From NCBI GenBank assembly GCA_038202665.1, contig JBBRES010000141.1, positions 1-6,622 on the forward strand: a stretch of 6,622 bases of DNA, in the 5' to 3' direction. The DNA comes from Kapaibacterium sp038202665. Its GTDB lineage: Bacteria; Bacteroidota; Ignavibacteria; Kapaibacteriales; Kapaibacteriaceae. The position numbers and the translations under genes were made by a program. Below, one piece after another: positions 1-5,737 of this stretch (the first letter of the stretch is position 1; the number at the start of each line of letters is the position of its first letter). The notes under the pieces were generated by a model. That model did not search any database. It had not been told where the DNA came from and saw only the letters and a list, made by a program, of their open reading frames with translations.

Positions 1-257
1 GGCCGTTTCCAGTTCTCAAGCGAAAAGGCATACAGCGTCAAGAACTTGACGCCCAGTTGCGACGAGACCTTGACGATGTCGCGAACCGATTCCATGCCTT
101 CCTTATGACCCTCAATACGCGGTCTCCCGCGCTCTTGAGCCCAACGTCCGTTCCCGTCCATGATCACTGCGATATGGCGAGGTATTCGGCCTGTTGAACG
201 TAAGGTCGACTGAATCGATCGATCGTCAGGTTGAAGTTGCTCTTCAGCCCAGGTCAC
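1..257 (-). CDS. uppS: Undecaprenyl diphosphate synthase (UppS), N-terminal 85 residues, runs off the left edge
   Basis: Cis-prenyltransferase that condenses isopentenyl diphosphate onto farnesyl diphosphate to give the C55 lipid carrier for peptidoglycan and other wall polymers; it acts at the cytoplasmic face of the membrane. Seen directly: the family signature PRHIAVIMDGNGRWA (residues 26-40) with the Mg/diphosphate-binding Asp at 34, the GH of the substrate pocket at 50-51, and FSLENW at 78-83, all at the usual spacing. The start is a GTG at 257-255, preceded after 4 nt by a strong AGGAGG (267-262); no in-frame ATG lies before the conserved block, so GTG is well supported. The first 25 residues are a polar N-terminal extension. 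The remaining two thirds of a roughly 250-residue protein lie outside the window. It is divergent from the HU operon. Confidence 0.96.
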   Translation of the reverse strand, partial: MTWAEEQLQPDDRSIQSTLRSTGRIPRHIAVIMDGNGRWAQERGRPRIEGHKEGMESVRDIVKVSSQLGVKFLTLYAFSLENWKR

Positions 258-260
258 TCG

Positions 261-267
261 TCCTCCT
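261..267 (-). promoter_or_regulatory. Shine-Dalgarno of uppS
   Basis: On the minus strand AGGAGGA lies 4 nt before the GTG at 257. This strong site decides the non-ATG start of uppS. Confidence 0.8.
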
Positions 268-286
268 AGCATGCTTTTTGAACCTG

Positions 287-294
287 CAAATGTA
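287..294 (-). promoter_or_regulatory. Candidate -7 element of the uppS promoter (TACATTTG)
   Basis: Minus-strand TACATTTG matches the Bacteroidota -7 consensus TAnnTTTG exactly and would place transcription start about 20-25 nt before the uppS GTG. No TTTG is seen at the expected -33 distance, so this is a half-match only. Confidence 0.4.
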
Positions 295-333
295 CGGAGA
301 TGGGGTGGATTGGCCGTCGACCGTCGCGCTAAG

Positions 334-364
334 TTTGTTTTGTGCATAGGGTTTCGTATGTTTG
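334..364 (+). promoter_or_regulatory. Bacteroidota-type promoter for the HU-TPR-bS22-like operon
   Basis: TTTG at 334-337 is followed after exactly 19 nt by TATGTTTG at 357-364. This fits the Bacteroidota sigma-ABfr consensus (TTTG about 17-23 nt before TAnnTTTG). The inferred start lies near 368-371, giving a leader of about 85 nt before the HU TTG codon. Confidence 0.6.
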
Positions 365-454
365 CCCTTCGCACCTCGCATTCGGTACCCAAGTGGTATA
401 CCTACGCGAGTACGTCAAAAAGATTGTACGGTCACAACGCTGATCGAGGACCAC

Positions 455-781
455 TTGAACGTAACAAAAGCAGATATCGTAGACAAGATTGCCAACGAAA
501 CCGGCCTTACAAAGCTGGAGACGAAGGCCGTCGTAGATGGTCTCTTGTTGAGTATCATTGAAGCCTTGGCAGACGGCAAGCGCATCGAGCTTCGTGGATT
601 TGGCGTTTTCAGTGTCAAAAGTCGCAAGCCTCGCATGGCACGCAACCCGCGCACAGGAGATCCGGTGCCACTCGAAGAGCGATTCATACCAACGTTCAAG
701 GTGTCGTCAGAATTTCAAGAGAAGGTGCACACCACGTTACGTGGAGTGACGCCTCTTCAGCCGAAGCCCAACGTCATTTGA
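455..781 (+). CDS. HU/IHF-family DNA-binding protein
   Basis: Small nucleoid protein that binds and bends DNA as a dimer. The 108-residue product opens with the usual HU start (NVTKADIVDKIA), followed by the helical dimerisation body (residues 5-45). It then has the turn ELRGFGVF (45-52) and the beta-arm with the intercalating-proline motif RNPRTG (63-68), and ends the fold near FIPTFKVSSEF (77-87). A polar tail of about 20 residues follows, beyond the usual roughly 90-residue length. I place the start at the TTG at 455 because GAGGA (446-450) sits at proper spacing and the HU fold begins there; no in-frame ATG exists nearby, and the open frame further upstream runs through the promoter. First gene of a three-gene operon; its stop shares one base with the next start. 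Whether it is HU or one IHF subunit cannot be settled here. Confidence 0.93.
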   Translation: MNVTKADIVDKIANETGLTKLETKAVVDGLLLSIIEALADGKRIELRGFGVFSVKSRKPRMARNPRTGDPVPLEERFIPTFKVSSEFQEKVHTTLRGVTPLQPKPNVI

Positions 782-1398
782 TGATGAGGAGTACCACGTT
801 CATTGCCTTGTGGGTCACGGTTGGAGTACTCCTGATAGCAGGCACGTCCTATGGCATCAACACAATGTTGGTGCAACAGGCAGTAGAAGCAGGAAAACCA
901 AAGGCCGATAGTATCGCGGCCGCACAACATGCAACGTCTGCCCCTGAGGAAGACCCTCAAGAGGCCGCACGTCGCAAGCAGCTCTTGACGTTGCTTGACA
1001 CCGTCGAGACAAAGCTGCGGGCAACGCCAACAGACAGCATGCTGGTGATATCGGCAGCCAATCTCGCCTACGACCTAGGCGATTTTGAAAATGCCGCGCG
1101 ACACTACAGAACGTTCCTTGAGAAGATCGATCCGAAGAATGCCCAGGTCACCATCGACTATGGCTTCGTTCTCTTTCAGCTTGGAAAGGTGGACGAAGGA
1201 ATTGCGAAGGTGGAAGGGGTAGTGAAGAGTCAGCCAACGAATCAAACGGCGCTCTTCAATCTTGGGATCATGCACATTCGATCCAACAAGCCGGAATCGG
1301 CACTTGAGTGGATGAAACGCTGTGAGAAAGCGAATCCAACGTCAGACGTTGGAAAGCGCGCAGCAGCAGTCATCAAGACATTGCAGCAATCATCATAA
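781..1398 (+). CDS. Membrane-anchored tetratricopeptide-repeat (TPR) protein
   Basis: A 205-residue protein of unknown specific role. Residues 5-27 form one hydrophobic segment (TTFIALWVTVGVLLIAG...), an uncleaved signal anchor by appearance, so the rest is probably outside the cytoplasm. A polar Ala/Glu-rich linker (about 31-66) leads to a helical domain with about three TPR units: 87-120 (A-N-L-A-Y-D-L-G-D-F pattern), 121-154 (DYGFVLFQLGKVDEGI) and 155-188 (FNLGIMHIRSNKPESALEW). TPRs mediate protein-protein contacts; the layout resembles the TPR part of cytochrome-c maturation factors such as CcmH/NrfG, but there is no cyt-c gene nearby, so I do not make that call. The start ATG at 781 overlaps the HU stop (TGATGATG), which suggests translational coupling; ATG 784 is an alternative. 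Confidence 0.85.
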   Translation: MMRSTTFIALWVTVGVLLIAGTSYGINTMLVQQAVEAGKPKADSIAAAQHATSAPEEDPQEAARRKQLLTLLDTVETKLRATPTDSMLVISAANLAYDLGDFENAARHYRTFLEKIDPKNAQVTIDYGFVLFQLGKVDEGIAKVEGVVKSQPTNQTALFNLGIMHIRSNKPESALEWMKRCEKANPTSDVGKRAAAVIKTLQQSS

Positions 1399-1425
1399 TT
1401 TCCAAACAACACTAGCGAGGTTACC

Positions 1426-1518
1426 ATGCCATGTGGAAAAAAACGGAAGCGCCATAAAATGGCCACGCACAAGCGCAAGAAGCGCTTGCGTAAGAACCGT
1501 CACAAAAAGAAGAAGTAA
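1426..1518 (+). CDS. 30-residue COX24/AURKAIP1-type (bS22-like) basic ribosomal mini-protein
   Basis: A very short gene, easily missed. The product begins MPCGKKRKRHKMATHKRKK and ends in four lysines; 18 of 30 residues are Lys/Arg and 3 are His. It matches the short basic proteins annotated in Bacteroidota as 'AURKAIP1/COX24 domain-containing'. Relatives of this domain are mitoribosomal mS38 and mycobacterial bS22, which bind rRNA in the small subunit, so a ribosomal role is likely but inferred. GAGG at 1417-1420 lies 5 nt before the ATG. The gene starts 27 nt after the TPR stop and is followed by a strong terminator, making it the last gene of the HU operon. Position 3 is Cys, where I remember Ser in many homologues. 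Confidence 0.85.
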   Translation: MPCGKKRKRHKMATHKRKKRLRKNRHKKKK

Positions 1519-1525
1519 GTCTTAC

Positions 1526-1556
1526 CGGGCGCCCAATGCGGGCGCCCGTTCTTTTT
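1526..1556 (+). terminator. Rho-independent terminator of the HU-TPR-bS22-like operon
   Basis: A perfect 9-bp GC stem, CGGGCGCCC (1526-1534) with GGGCGCCCG (1540-1548), and a 5-nt loop, followed directly by TTCTTTTT (1549-1556). It lies 8 nt after the mini-gene stop. Confidence 0.93.
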
Positions 1557-1629
1557 ATGTGGCCGTGATGCTTTGATCATCGCGCCAACGTTCGTCCCCT
1601 CCCCCCCTCCTCCTTATTCAGTCACTCGC

Positions 1630-2556
1630 ATGACCCTTGGCATCCTTGCCGCCATCGTCACACTTTGCTCATGGAGCGTGGGAACGATGGTGTTTCTTCA
1701 GGCCGCTCGGCGAATCCATCCGGCTTTGCTCAACAAGACGCGCCTTGCGCTTGCTGTTGTCGCCAGCGCGGTGTTGGCCTGTGTGACGGCTGGCATGTGG
1801 CCATGGGAATTGTTCACGGGCGCCACGCGTGCACAGTGGCTGTGGCTTGGTTTGTCCGGTTTTGTAGGACTCTCGCTCGGCGATTATTTCGGATTCACAA
1901 GTCTGCGCATTCTTGGCGCACGACGTCAGTCTATTGTAGGGACCGTTGCGCCTGCAGCGGCCATGCTCAGTGGTTGGTCGTTTCTCGGTGAGTCGATGTC
2001 TGTGCTCGGCATCATCGGCATGATGATAAGCGTTGGTGGTGTGATGTGGTCTATGGCCAGCGTGCAGGAGCGCAATGCTGTGCAGCGCGACGGATACGGC
2101 TCGTTCGCAAGGGGTGTGACGTTTGCGATATGCGGCGCTCTTTGTCAAGGTCTTGGTCTCGTTCTCGCAAAGCTCGGCCTGCACGCGCCCGATGCGCCAA
2201 CGCTGTCTCCATTTCACGCAACGTTCATGCGCATGTCTGCCGGATTTGGCGCGCTTGTCCTGACAGATATGTTTGGGCGCAACGCACACAGTAACATGCG
2301 CGATGCATTTCGTGATAAGGTGGGCGTTCGCTACATGCTCTTAGGCGTTCTCTTCGGTCCGGTGATCGGCGTTACAGCATCTCTCATCGCCGCCCAAAAC
2401 ATTCCCGTCGGCATCGCCCAAACCATCTTCTCGTTAGTGCCCTTCGTCGTGATTGGCATCGTGGCCGTCAAGTATCGCGAACGCATTCAGCCCCAAGTGC
2501 TCCTCGGTGCAGCGGTCGCTGTGGTGGGAGTGCTTATGCTGGTGTGGAGCCAGTAG
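1630..2556 (+). CDS. EamA/DMT-superfamily membrane transporter
   Basis: A 308-residue integral membrane protein with the length and internal duplication of the drug/metabolite transporter (EamA) family: about ten hydrophobic helices in two repeats, roughly 2-140 and 160-305, joined by a polar loop (VQERNAVQRDGYG, 145-157). Features of the first repeat are the LSGFVGLSLGDYFGFTSL stretch (75-92) and the GTVAPAAAMLSGWSFLGES block (104-122). The second repeat ends with VGIAQTIFSLVPFVVIG (260-276), and the KYRER turn comes before the last helix. Substrates in this family range from amino acids to nucleotides and drugs, and nothing here fixes one. I prefer ATG 1630 because the first helix begins there; a TTG at 1573 would add 19 Pro-rich residues (PSPPPP) unlike the family. 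Neither start has a clear Shine-Dalgarno. The gene stands alone after a terminator and converges on the heptamer array. Confidence 0.9.
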   Translation: MTLGILAAIVTLCSWSVGTMVFLQAARRIHPALLNKTRLALAVVASAVLACVTAGMWPWELFTGATRAQWLWLGLSGFVGLSLGDYFGFTSLRILGARRQSIVGTVAPAAAMLSGWSFLGESMSVLGIIGMMISVGGVMWSMASVQERNAVQRDGYGSFARGVTFAICGALCQGLGLVLAKLGLHAPDAPTLSPFHATFMRMSAGFGALVLTDMFGRNAHSNMRDAFRDKVGVRYMLLGVLFGPVIGVTASLIAAQNIPVGIAQTIFSLVPFVVIGIVAVKYRERIQPQVLLGAAVAVVGVLMLVWSQ

Positions 2557-2560
2557 CGTA

Positions 2561-2755
2561 AGTGAGAAGTGAGTAAAGTGAGAAGTGAGAAGTGAGAAGT
2601 GAGTAAAGTGAGAAGTGACAAGTGACGAGTGAGAAGTCAAGTGAGAAGTGAGAGTGAGGAGTGAGAAGTCAAGTGAGGAGTGAGAAGTGAGTAAAGTGAC
2701 AAGTGACAAGTGAGAAGTGAGAAGTCAAGTGAGAAGTGAGAAGTGAGAAGTGATG
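2561..2755 (+). repeat. Degenerate heptamer array, about 28 units of AGTGAGA
   Basis: Read unit by unit, the stretch splits into 28 units. Most are AGTGAGA; the others are AGTGACA, AGTGACG, AGTGAGG, one 6-mer AGTGAG, three 9-mers AGTGAGTAA (2568, 2598, 2686) and three 5-mers AGTCA (2635, 2667, 2723). The strand is purine-rich and almost free of C. It fills nearly all of the 228-bp gap between two convergent genes, and no hairpin terminator is visible in that gap. There are no unique spacers, so it is not a CRISPR. A related copy lies inverted at 6597-6622. Confidence 0.95.
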
Positions 2756-2784
2756 TGCAGATATATGTGTTGCACGAAGATGAA

Positions 2785-3612
2785 TCAGTGTTGTACAGCT
2801 TCGGCCCAAAAGGCTCCTTCGCTCATTGCTCCGGGGTCTATCGTTTCCACGAGGGTGCGGAAGGTGTTCTTGGCGTCATCGCCAACAACAAGATTGGGCC
2901 ATTGCTCTGCCATTGTTTCTGGGTCGACGGTTGAGAGCATGTCCATAAAGGCCTGCATGCTGAGCAGCATGTGGCCGACGCTACTGTTCATGTACTGCAT
3001 GGAGAAAAATCCCCAGTCGCGATCCAAAACCACAACCACTCCATCGGCGCGCTCATCGATGCATATCACATTGTCATCTTCCGTGGCACCAATGCGCCAG
3101 TAGGCATTGAAGTATCGCACGTACTCTTCATCATCGGCGGAATCCACGAGCCCTTCCGCCTCCACAAGCCTTTCAATCTTGTCATCAAACGACAAGAATG
3201 GTTCTGCCTCTTCTGGCAGACCGAGCTTACTGAGCACGCTGGCGCTTGAAGACGGAATCATCAACTCGCGAACATTTTCCTTGTCGTAGGGACGCAAGGG
3301 TTCGCCCTGCCAGGCACGTTGTAGCTCGCCAACGTTTGGCACTTCCATGGGAGCTTGCGCTCCGAGCACAGCATAGAGGTAGCGCGAAGTCGTGTAGGTC
3401 ATGTGCGCCATGTAGAGCTGATCGACGACGTCGGAGTCCTCCGGATATCGTTCCGCGGCTTCTATCGCAAGATCGCGTGCGGTGAGCAGTTTCATCGACG
3501 TAGCTGCATCGAAGGAAGCCATCGCCTCTGGCTCATCTAAGATTTCCGGAACGCCAACGGATGTTAAGAGATTACGAACCTCGTCGACGTATGCTTGTGC
3601 TGATTTTTCCAT
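2785..3612 (-). CDS. SUKH-4-like (SMI1/KNR4 superfamily) protein, possible immunity-type protein
   Basis: A 275-residue soluble acidic protein. The C-terminal half (about 118-262) resembles SUKH-4 immunity proteins: LGLPEEAEPFLSFD (130-143), then YWRIGATEDDNVICIDERADG (about 171-191), matching the family's 'Y.xIG.dg..pI.iD...G' core. A strand with VVVLDRDWGFF follows, then MNSSVGHMLLSMQAFMDML (about 208-226), matching the usual NSSL..F...L helix. The N-terminal 115 residues are helical and unassigned. SUKH proteins often neutralise polymorphic toxins, but others are domesticated regulators; no toxin gene is visible here, so immunity is only a hypothesis. ATG 3612 is preferred; a GTG at 3639 would add nine residues, and neither has a clear ribosome-binding site. 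The call rests on recalled motif patterns, without a profile search. Confidence 0.6.
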   Translation of the reverse strand: MEKSAQAYVDEVRNLLTSVGVPEILDEPEAMASFDAATSMKLLTARDLAIEAAERYPEDSDVVDQLYMAHMTYTTSRYLYAVLGAQAPMEVPNVGELQRAWQGEPLRPYDKENVRELMIPSSSASVLSKLGLPEEAEPFLSFDDKIERLVEAEGLVDSADDEEYVRYFNAYWRIGATEDDNVICIDERADGVVVVLDRDWGFFSMQYMNSSVGHMLLSMQAFMDMLSTVDPETMAEQWPNLVVGDDAKNTFRTLVETIDPGAMSEGAFWAEAVQH

Positions 3613-3734
3613 GCGCGAAAATAGAACTTTGTCCGACACTCAGAGGACTTCGATCGAAAGAAGAGGACGCGTATGACGCGCGGAGCTGCGATGTACGGCA
3701 CGCGACACGAAGGCGTGTGGCATTGGAGTATCAC

Positions 3735-3781
3735 AAAAAAAAGACCTTGATTACGGTGTGTACACACTGTGAATCAAGGTC
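3735..3781 (-). terminator. Rho-independent terminator of rny
   Basis: Read on the minus strand: a perfect 10-bp arm GACCTTGATT / AATCAAGGTC (outer arms 3772-3781 and 3743-3752), extended inward by the palindromic GTGTGTACACAC with a small bulge, followed by T8 (3742-3735). It begins about 57 nt after the rny stop. Confidence 0.92.
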
Positions 3782-3798
3782 CATTACTTTGTTTCGTT

Positions 3799-3826
3799 GG
3801 CGTCACATGCATTCGCATGACACGCC
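3799..3826 (-). other. Second hairpin in the rny 3' region
   Basis: GGCGT (3799-3803) pairs with ACGCC (3822-3826) and CATGC (3806-3810) with GCATG (3815-3819), separated by a 2x2 internal loop and capped by a 4-nt loop. It has no T-tract. It lies between the rny stop and the terminator and could protect the mRNA 3' end; this is inference from the fold only. Confidence 0.45.
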
Positions 3827-3838
3827 GCCACTGCTTGC

Positions 3839-5404
3839 TTACTTCGCTATTGCTGTGCTCCGGCGTTCGCGGATTACCGTCACCTTGATCTGACCAGGAT
3901 ATTCCATTTCGTTCTCGATGCGCACGGCAATGTCGTTTGCGAGTTGGTCTGCGCGTAAGTCGTCGATGCGGTCTGGTTCGATCATGACGCGAATCTCACG
4001 ACCCGCCTGAATGGCAAACGTCTTCAACACACCATCGTAGGACGTAGCGATTTCTTCGAGCTTTTGTAGGCGCTTGATGTAGTTCTCGAGCGACTCACGA
4101 CGTGCACCCGGGCGTGCACCACTGATGGAGTCGGCGGATTGCACGAGGACAGCAATCGGAGATTCCATTTCGATATCGTCGTGGTGAGCACCGATAGCAT
4201 TCACGATCAACGGATGCTCTTTGTACTTCTTTGCTAACTCCATCCCAAGCAAGGCGTGCGGTCCTTCGATGTCGCGGTCCACACACTTGCCGATATCGTG
4301 CAGCAGACCTGCGCGCTTGGCCAGATTCACGTCCAGACCCAACTCGTTCGCCATGATGCCAGCCAAATAGCCAACTTCAATACTGTGATTCAGCAGGTTC
4401 TGTCCGTACGACGAACGATACTTCATACGACCCACATAGCGGATCAGCTCAGGGTGCACGTTATGAATTCCAAGTTCCATGAGGGCGTTCTCGCCAACGC
4501 GGATGATCTCTTCTTCGAGTTCCTTCTTCACCTTCTCTACAACTTCTTCGATACGTGCCGGGTGAATACGTCCGTCCACCATCAGGCGCTCGAGCGATAC
4601 TCGTGCAACTTCACGGCGGAAGGCATCAAAGCCCGAAATCACAACTGCTTCTGGTGTATCGTCGATGATCAAGTCGATGCCTGTTGCGGCTTCGAAGGCG
4701 CGAATGTTTCGGCCTTCGCGACCAATGATCCGACCTTTCATTTCTTCTGATTGGATGTTGACCACCGACACAGTATTCTCTACTGAGTGGTCCGATGCCG
4801 TGCGCTGAATTGCCTGCAGCACGATACGCTGAGCTTCTTTGCGGGCGTTGAGTTTTGCTTCATCGCGCACGTCCTTGACAAGCTGCGCGGCCGCGGCCTT
4901 GGCCTCGTTCACCATGTTGTCCATCAGGAACGTGCGAGCATCGTCGCGACTCATTCCCGTGATACGCTCAAGGCGGACGTTCTGCTCTTCGACGAGGACG
5001 TCGATTTCCTTCACCTTTACGTCAACCGACGAAGCTTTCTTCGCCAGCTCCCCTTCGACCGATGCCAATTGCTTTTCTTTCTTGGCAATCACTTCGAACT
5101 TTTGCTCAAGTCCCTCTTCGCGCTTCTTGATCTCTTTTTCAAAGGTCTTCAGCTTTGCCGTCTTCGTGTCCATCTCGGCCTCTGTCTGCCGACGGATTTT
5201 TTGCGCCTCTTCTTTGGCCTCGAGCAGCTTTTCTTTCTTGATGGAGTTCGCTTCTTTGGTTGCTTCGTCTGCAAGCGATTTCGACTTAGACTCCGCTTGG
5301 GCGAGCGTTGCCGCCGCGAGCTTTTTGCCGCTCATATAGGTAACGAGGAAGCCGATCACAGCTATCGCTGCGCCGACCACTACTGCGAGGATCATTGGGT
5401 CCAT
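3839..5404 (-). CDS. rny: Ribonuclease Y (RNase Y)
   Basis: Membrane-anchored endoribonuclease that starts mRNA decay in bacteria lacking or supplementing RNase E. The 521-residue product shows the full family layout. An N-terminal membrane helix (about 4-24) leads to a long Lys/Glu/Ala coiled coil (about 30-200). A KH RNA-binding domain follows (about 211-275), with the GREG loop at 228-231 inside MKGRIIGREGRNIRAFE. The HD phosphohydrolase domain has His340 (NHSIEVGYLAGIMANELGL), the His369-Asp370 pair in RAGLLHDIGKC and His407-His408 in GAHHDD, and the conserved C-terminal region ends near residue 520. Its length matches the usual about 520. ATG 5404 has AAGGAG 8 nt upstream. It is the last gene of the coiled-coil/zapA/rny group and has its own terminator. 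No catalytic residue appears missing. Confidence 0.98.
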   Translation of the reverse strand: MDPMILAVVVGAAIAVIGFLVTYMSGKKLAAATLAQAESKSKSLADEATKEANSIKKEKLLEAKEEAQKIRRQTEAEMDTKTAKLKTFEKEIKKREEGLEQKFEVIAKKEKQLASVEGELAKKASSVDVKVKEIDVLVEEQNVRLERITGMSRDDARTFLMDNMVNEAKAAAAQLVKDVRDEAKLNARKEAQRIVLQAIQRTASDHSVENTVSVVNIQSEEMKGRIIGREGRNIRAFEAATGIDLIIDDTPEAVVISGFDAFRREVARVSLERLMVDGRIHPARIEEVVEKVKKELEEEIIRVGENALMELGIHNVHPELIRYVGRMKYRSSYGQNLLNHSIEVGYLAGIMANELGLDVNLAKRAGLLHDIGKCVDRDIEGPHALLGMELAKKYKEHPLIVNAIGAHHDDIEMESPIAVLVQSADSISGARPGARRESLENYIKRLQKLEEIATSYDGVLKTFAIQAGREIRVMIEPDRIDDLRADQLANDIAVRIENEMEYPGQIKVTVIRERRSTAIAK

Positions 5405-5412
5405 TATCTCTA

Positions 5413-5429
5413 CTCCTTGTTAAAAGGAG
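5413..5429 (-). promoter_or_regulatory. Hairpin that pairs with the rny Shine-Dalgarno
   Basis: On the minus strand CTCCTT (5429-5424) is complementary to the rny ribosome-binding site AAGGAG (5418-5413) across a 5-nt loop TTAAC. Formation would hide the site 8 nt before the ATG. The 5' half of this hairpin overlaps the last bases of the 3' foot of the upstream structured RNA (5445-5428), so the two folds compete. Confidence 0.55.
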
Positions 5430-5681
5430 CCGCATCCCACTATCGCCCGGGAGTAACCCCGTGAACGGTCTCTAAAAGAACCTAGGTTTTACGCACGGTG
5501 GGAATCATCCTGCCTAGCGCTGACTTCCAATGATCCGGTTCAGTCGGCACCGAGCTCCGACCTCGGATTCTCTTCTTGCGAAAAGTAAGGCCTGCCATTG
5601 CTAACCAGAGCCTGAAACCCTGTAAAGATCAATTTGTAAGGTTCTTTATCAAGCGTGCGACAACGATAGCAGAATGCGGCT
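5428..5681 (-). ncRNA. ssrS: Structured RNA of about 254 nt between zapA and rny; 6S RNA candidate
   Basis: The 333-bp gap between zapA and rny holds no credible ORF but folds well on the minus strand. Bases 5681-5664 pair with 5445-5428 over 18 continuous positions, with no mismatch and a few G-U pairs. Inside lie CGCACG (5659-5654) with CGTGCG (5497-5492), TAAAGA (5648-5643) with TCTTTA (5628-5623), and an apical stem ATCCG/CGGAT (5568-5564, 5537-5533) enclosing GTCGG/CCGAC (5561-5557, 5547-5543). CAATG (5600-5596) pairs with CATTG (5532-5528). UUUU follows the closing stem. A long closed stem, open middle, apical hairpin and zapA adjacency (as for E. coli zapA-ssrS) suggest 6S RNA, which inhibits sigma70-type RNA polymerase. 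It is longer than the usual about 190 nt and less rod-like, so a cis-acting rny leader is the main alternative. tmRNA, RNase P RNA and SRP RNA hallmarks are absent. The symbol is tentative. Confidence 0.5.
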
Positions 5682-5737
5682 GTAGTTGTAGCTGGACGAC
5701 TCAATGAACGAAGGCGATGAGGTAGGGTGGAAAGGTG

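Noticed and set aside
362..454. Upstream extension of the HU frame to a TTG at 362
   Set aside because: It would start inside the predicted -7 element, lacks a ribosome-binding site, and adds 31 residues unlike any HU; GAGGA plus TTG at 455 fits the HU fold.
1573..1629. Alternative TTG start of the DMT transporter
   Set aside because: It adds a 19-residue Pro-rich segment before the first membrane helix with no ribosome-binding site; ATG 1630 fits the family better.
1669..2289. 206-codon minus-strand frame under the DMT gene
   Set aside because: Antisense shadow: its composition is rich in Arg/His/Cys, with no domain or start signal, while the plus frame is a clear transporter.
2434..2709. 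Minus-strand 91-codon frame of Ser/Leu/Thr/His repeats (SLLTSHF type)
   Set aside because: It is the heptamer array read in frame, extended into the antisense of the DMT gene; the composition is low-complexity and there is no start signal.
2561..2755. CRISPR array
   Set aside because: Units are 5-9 bp and contiguous with no unique spacers, and no cas gene is near.
3640..3734. Small gene or regulatory RNA between the SUKH-like gene and the rny terminator
   Set aside because: Only short palindromic bits (for example ACACG-CCTT-CGTGT on the minus strand) and no credible frame or promoter; nothing I can support.
4256..5464. Long plus-strand frames across rny
   Set aside because: Shadows of the rny coding sequence; Phe/Leu/Cys/Arg-rich products mirror the coiled-coil codons on the other strand.
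5405..5737. tmRNA, RNase P RNA or SRP RNA
   Set aside because: No tRNA-like end with T-loop, no GAGGAAAGUCC-type P-RNA core and no SRP GGAAGCAGC loop are present on either strand.
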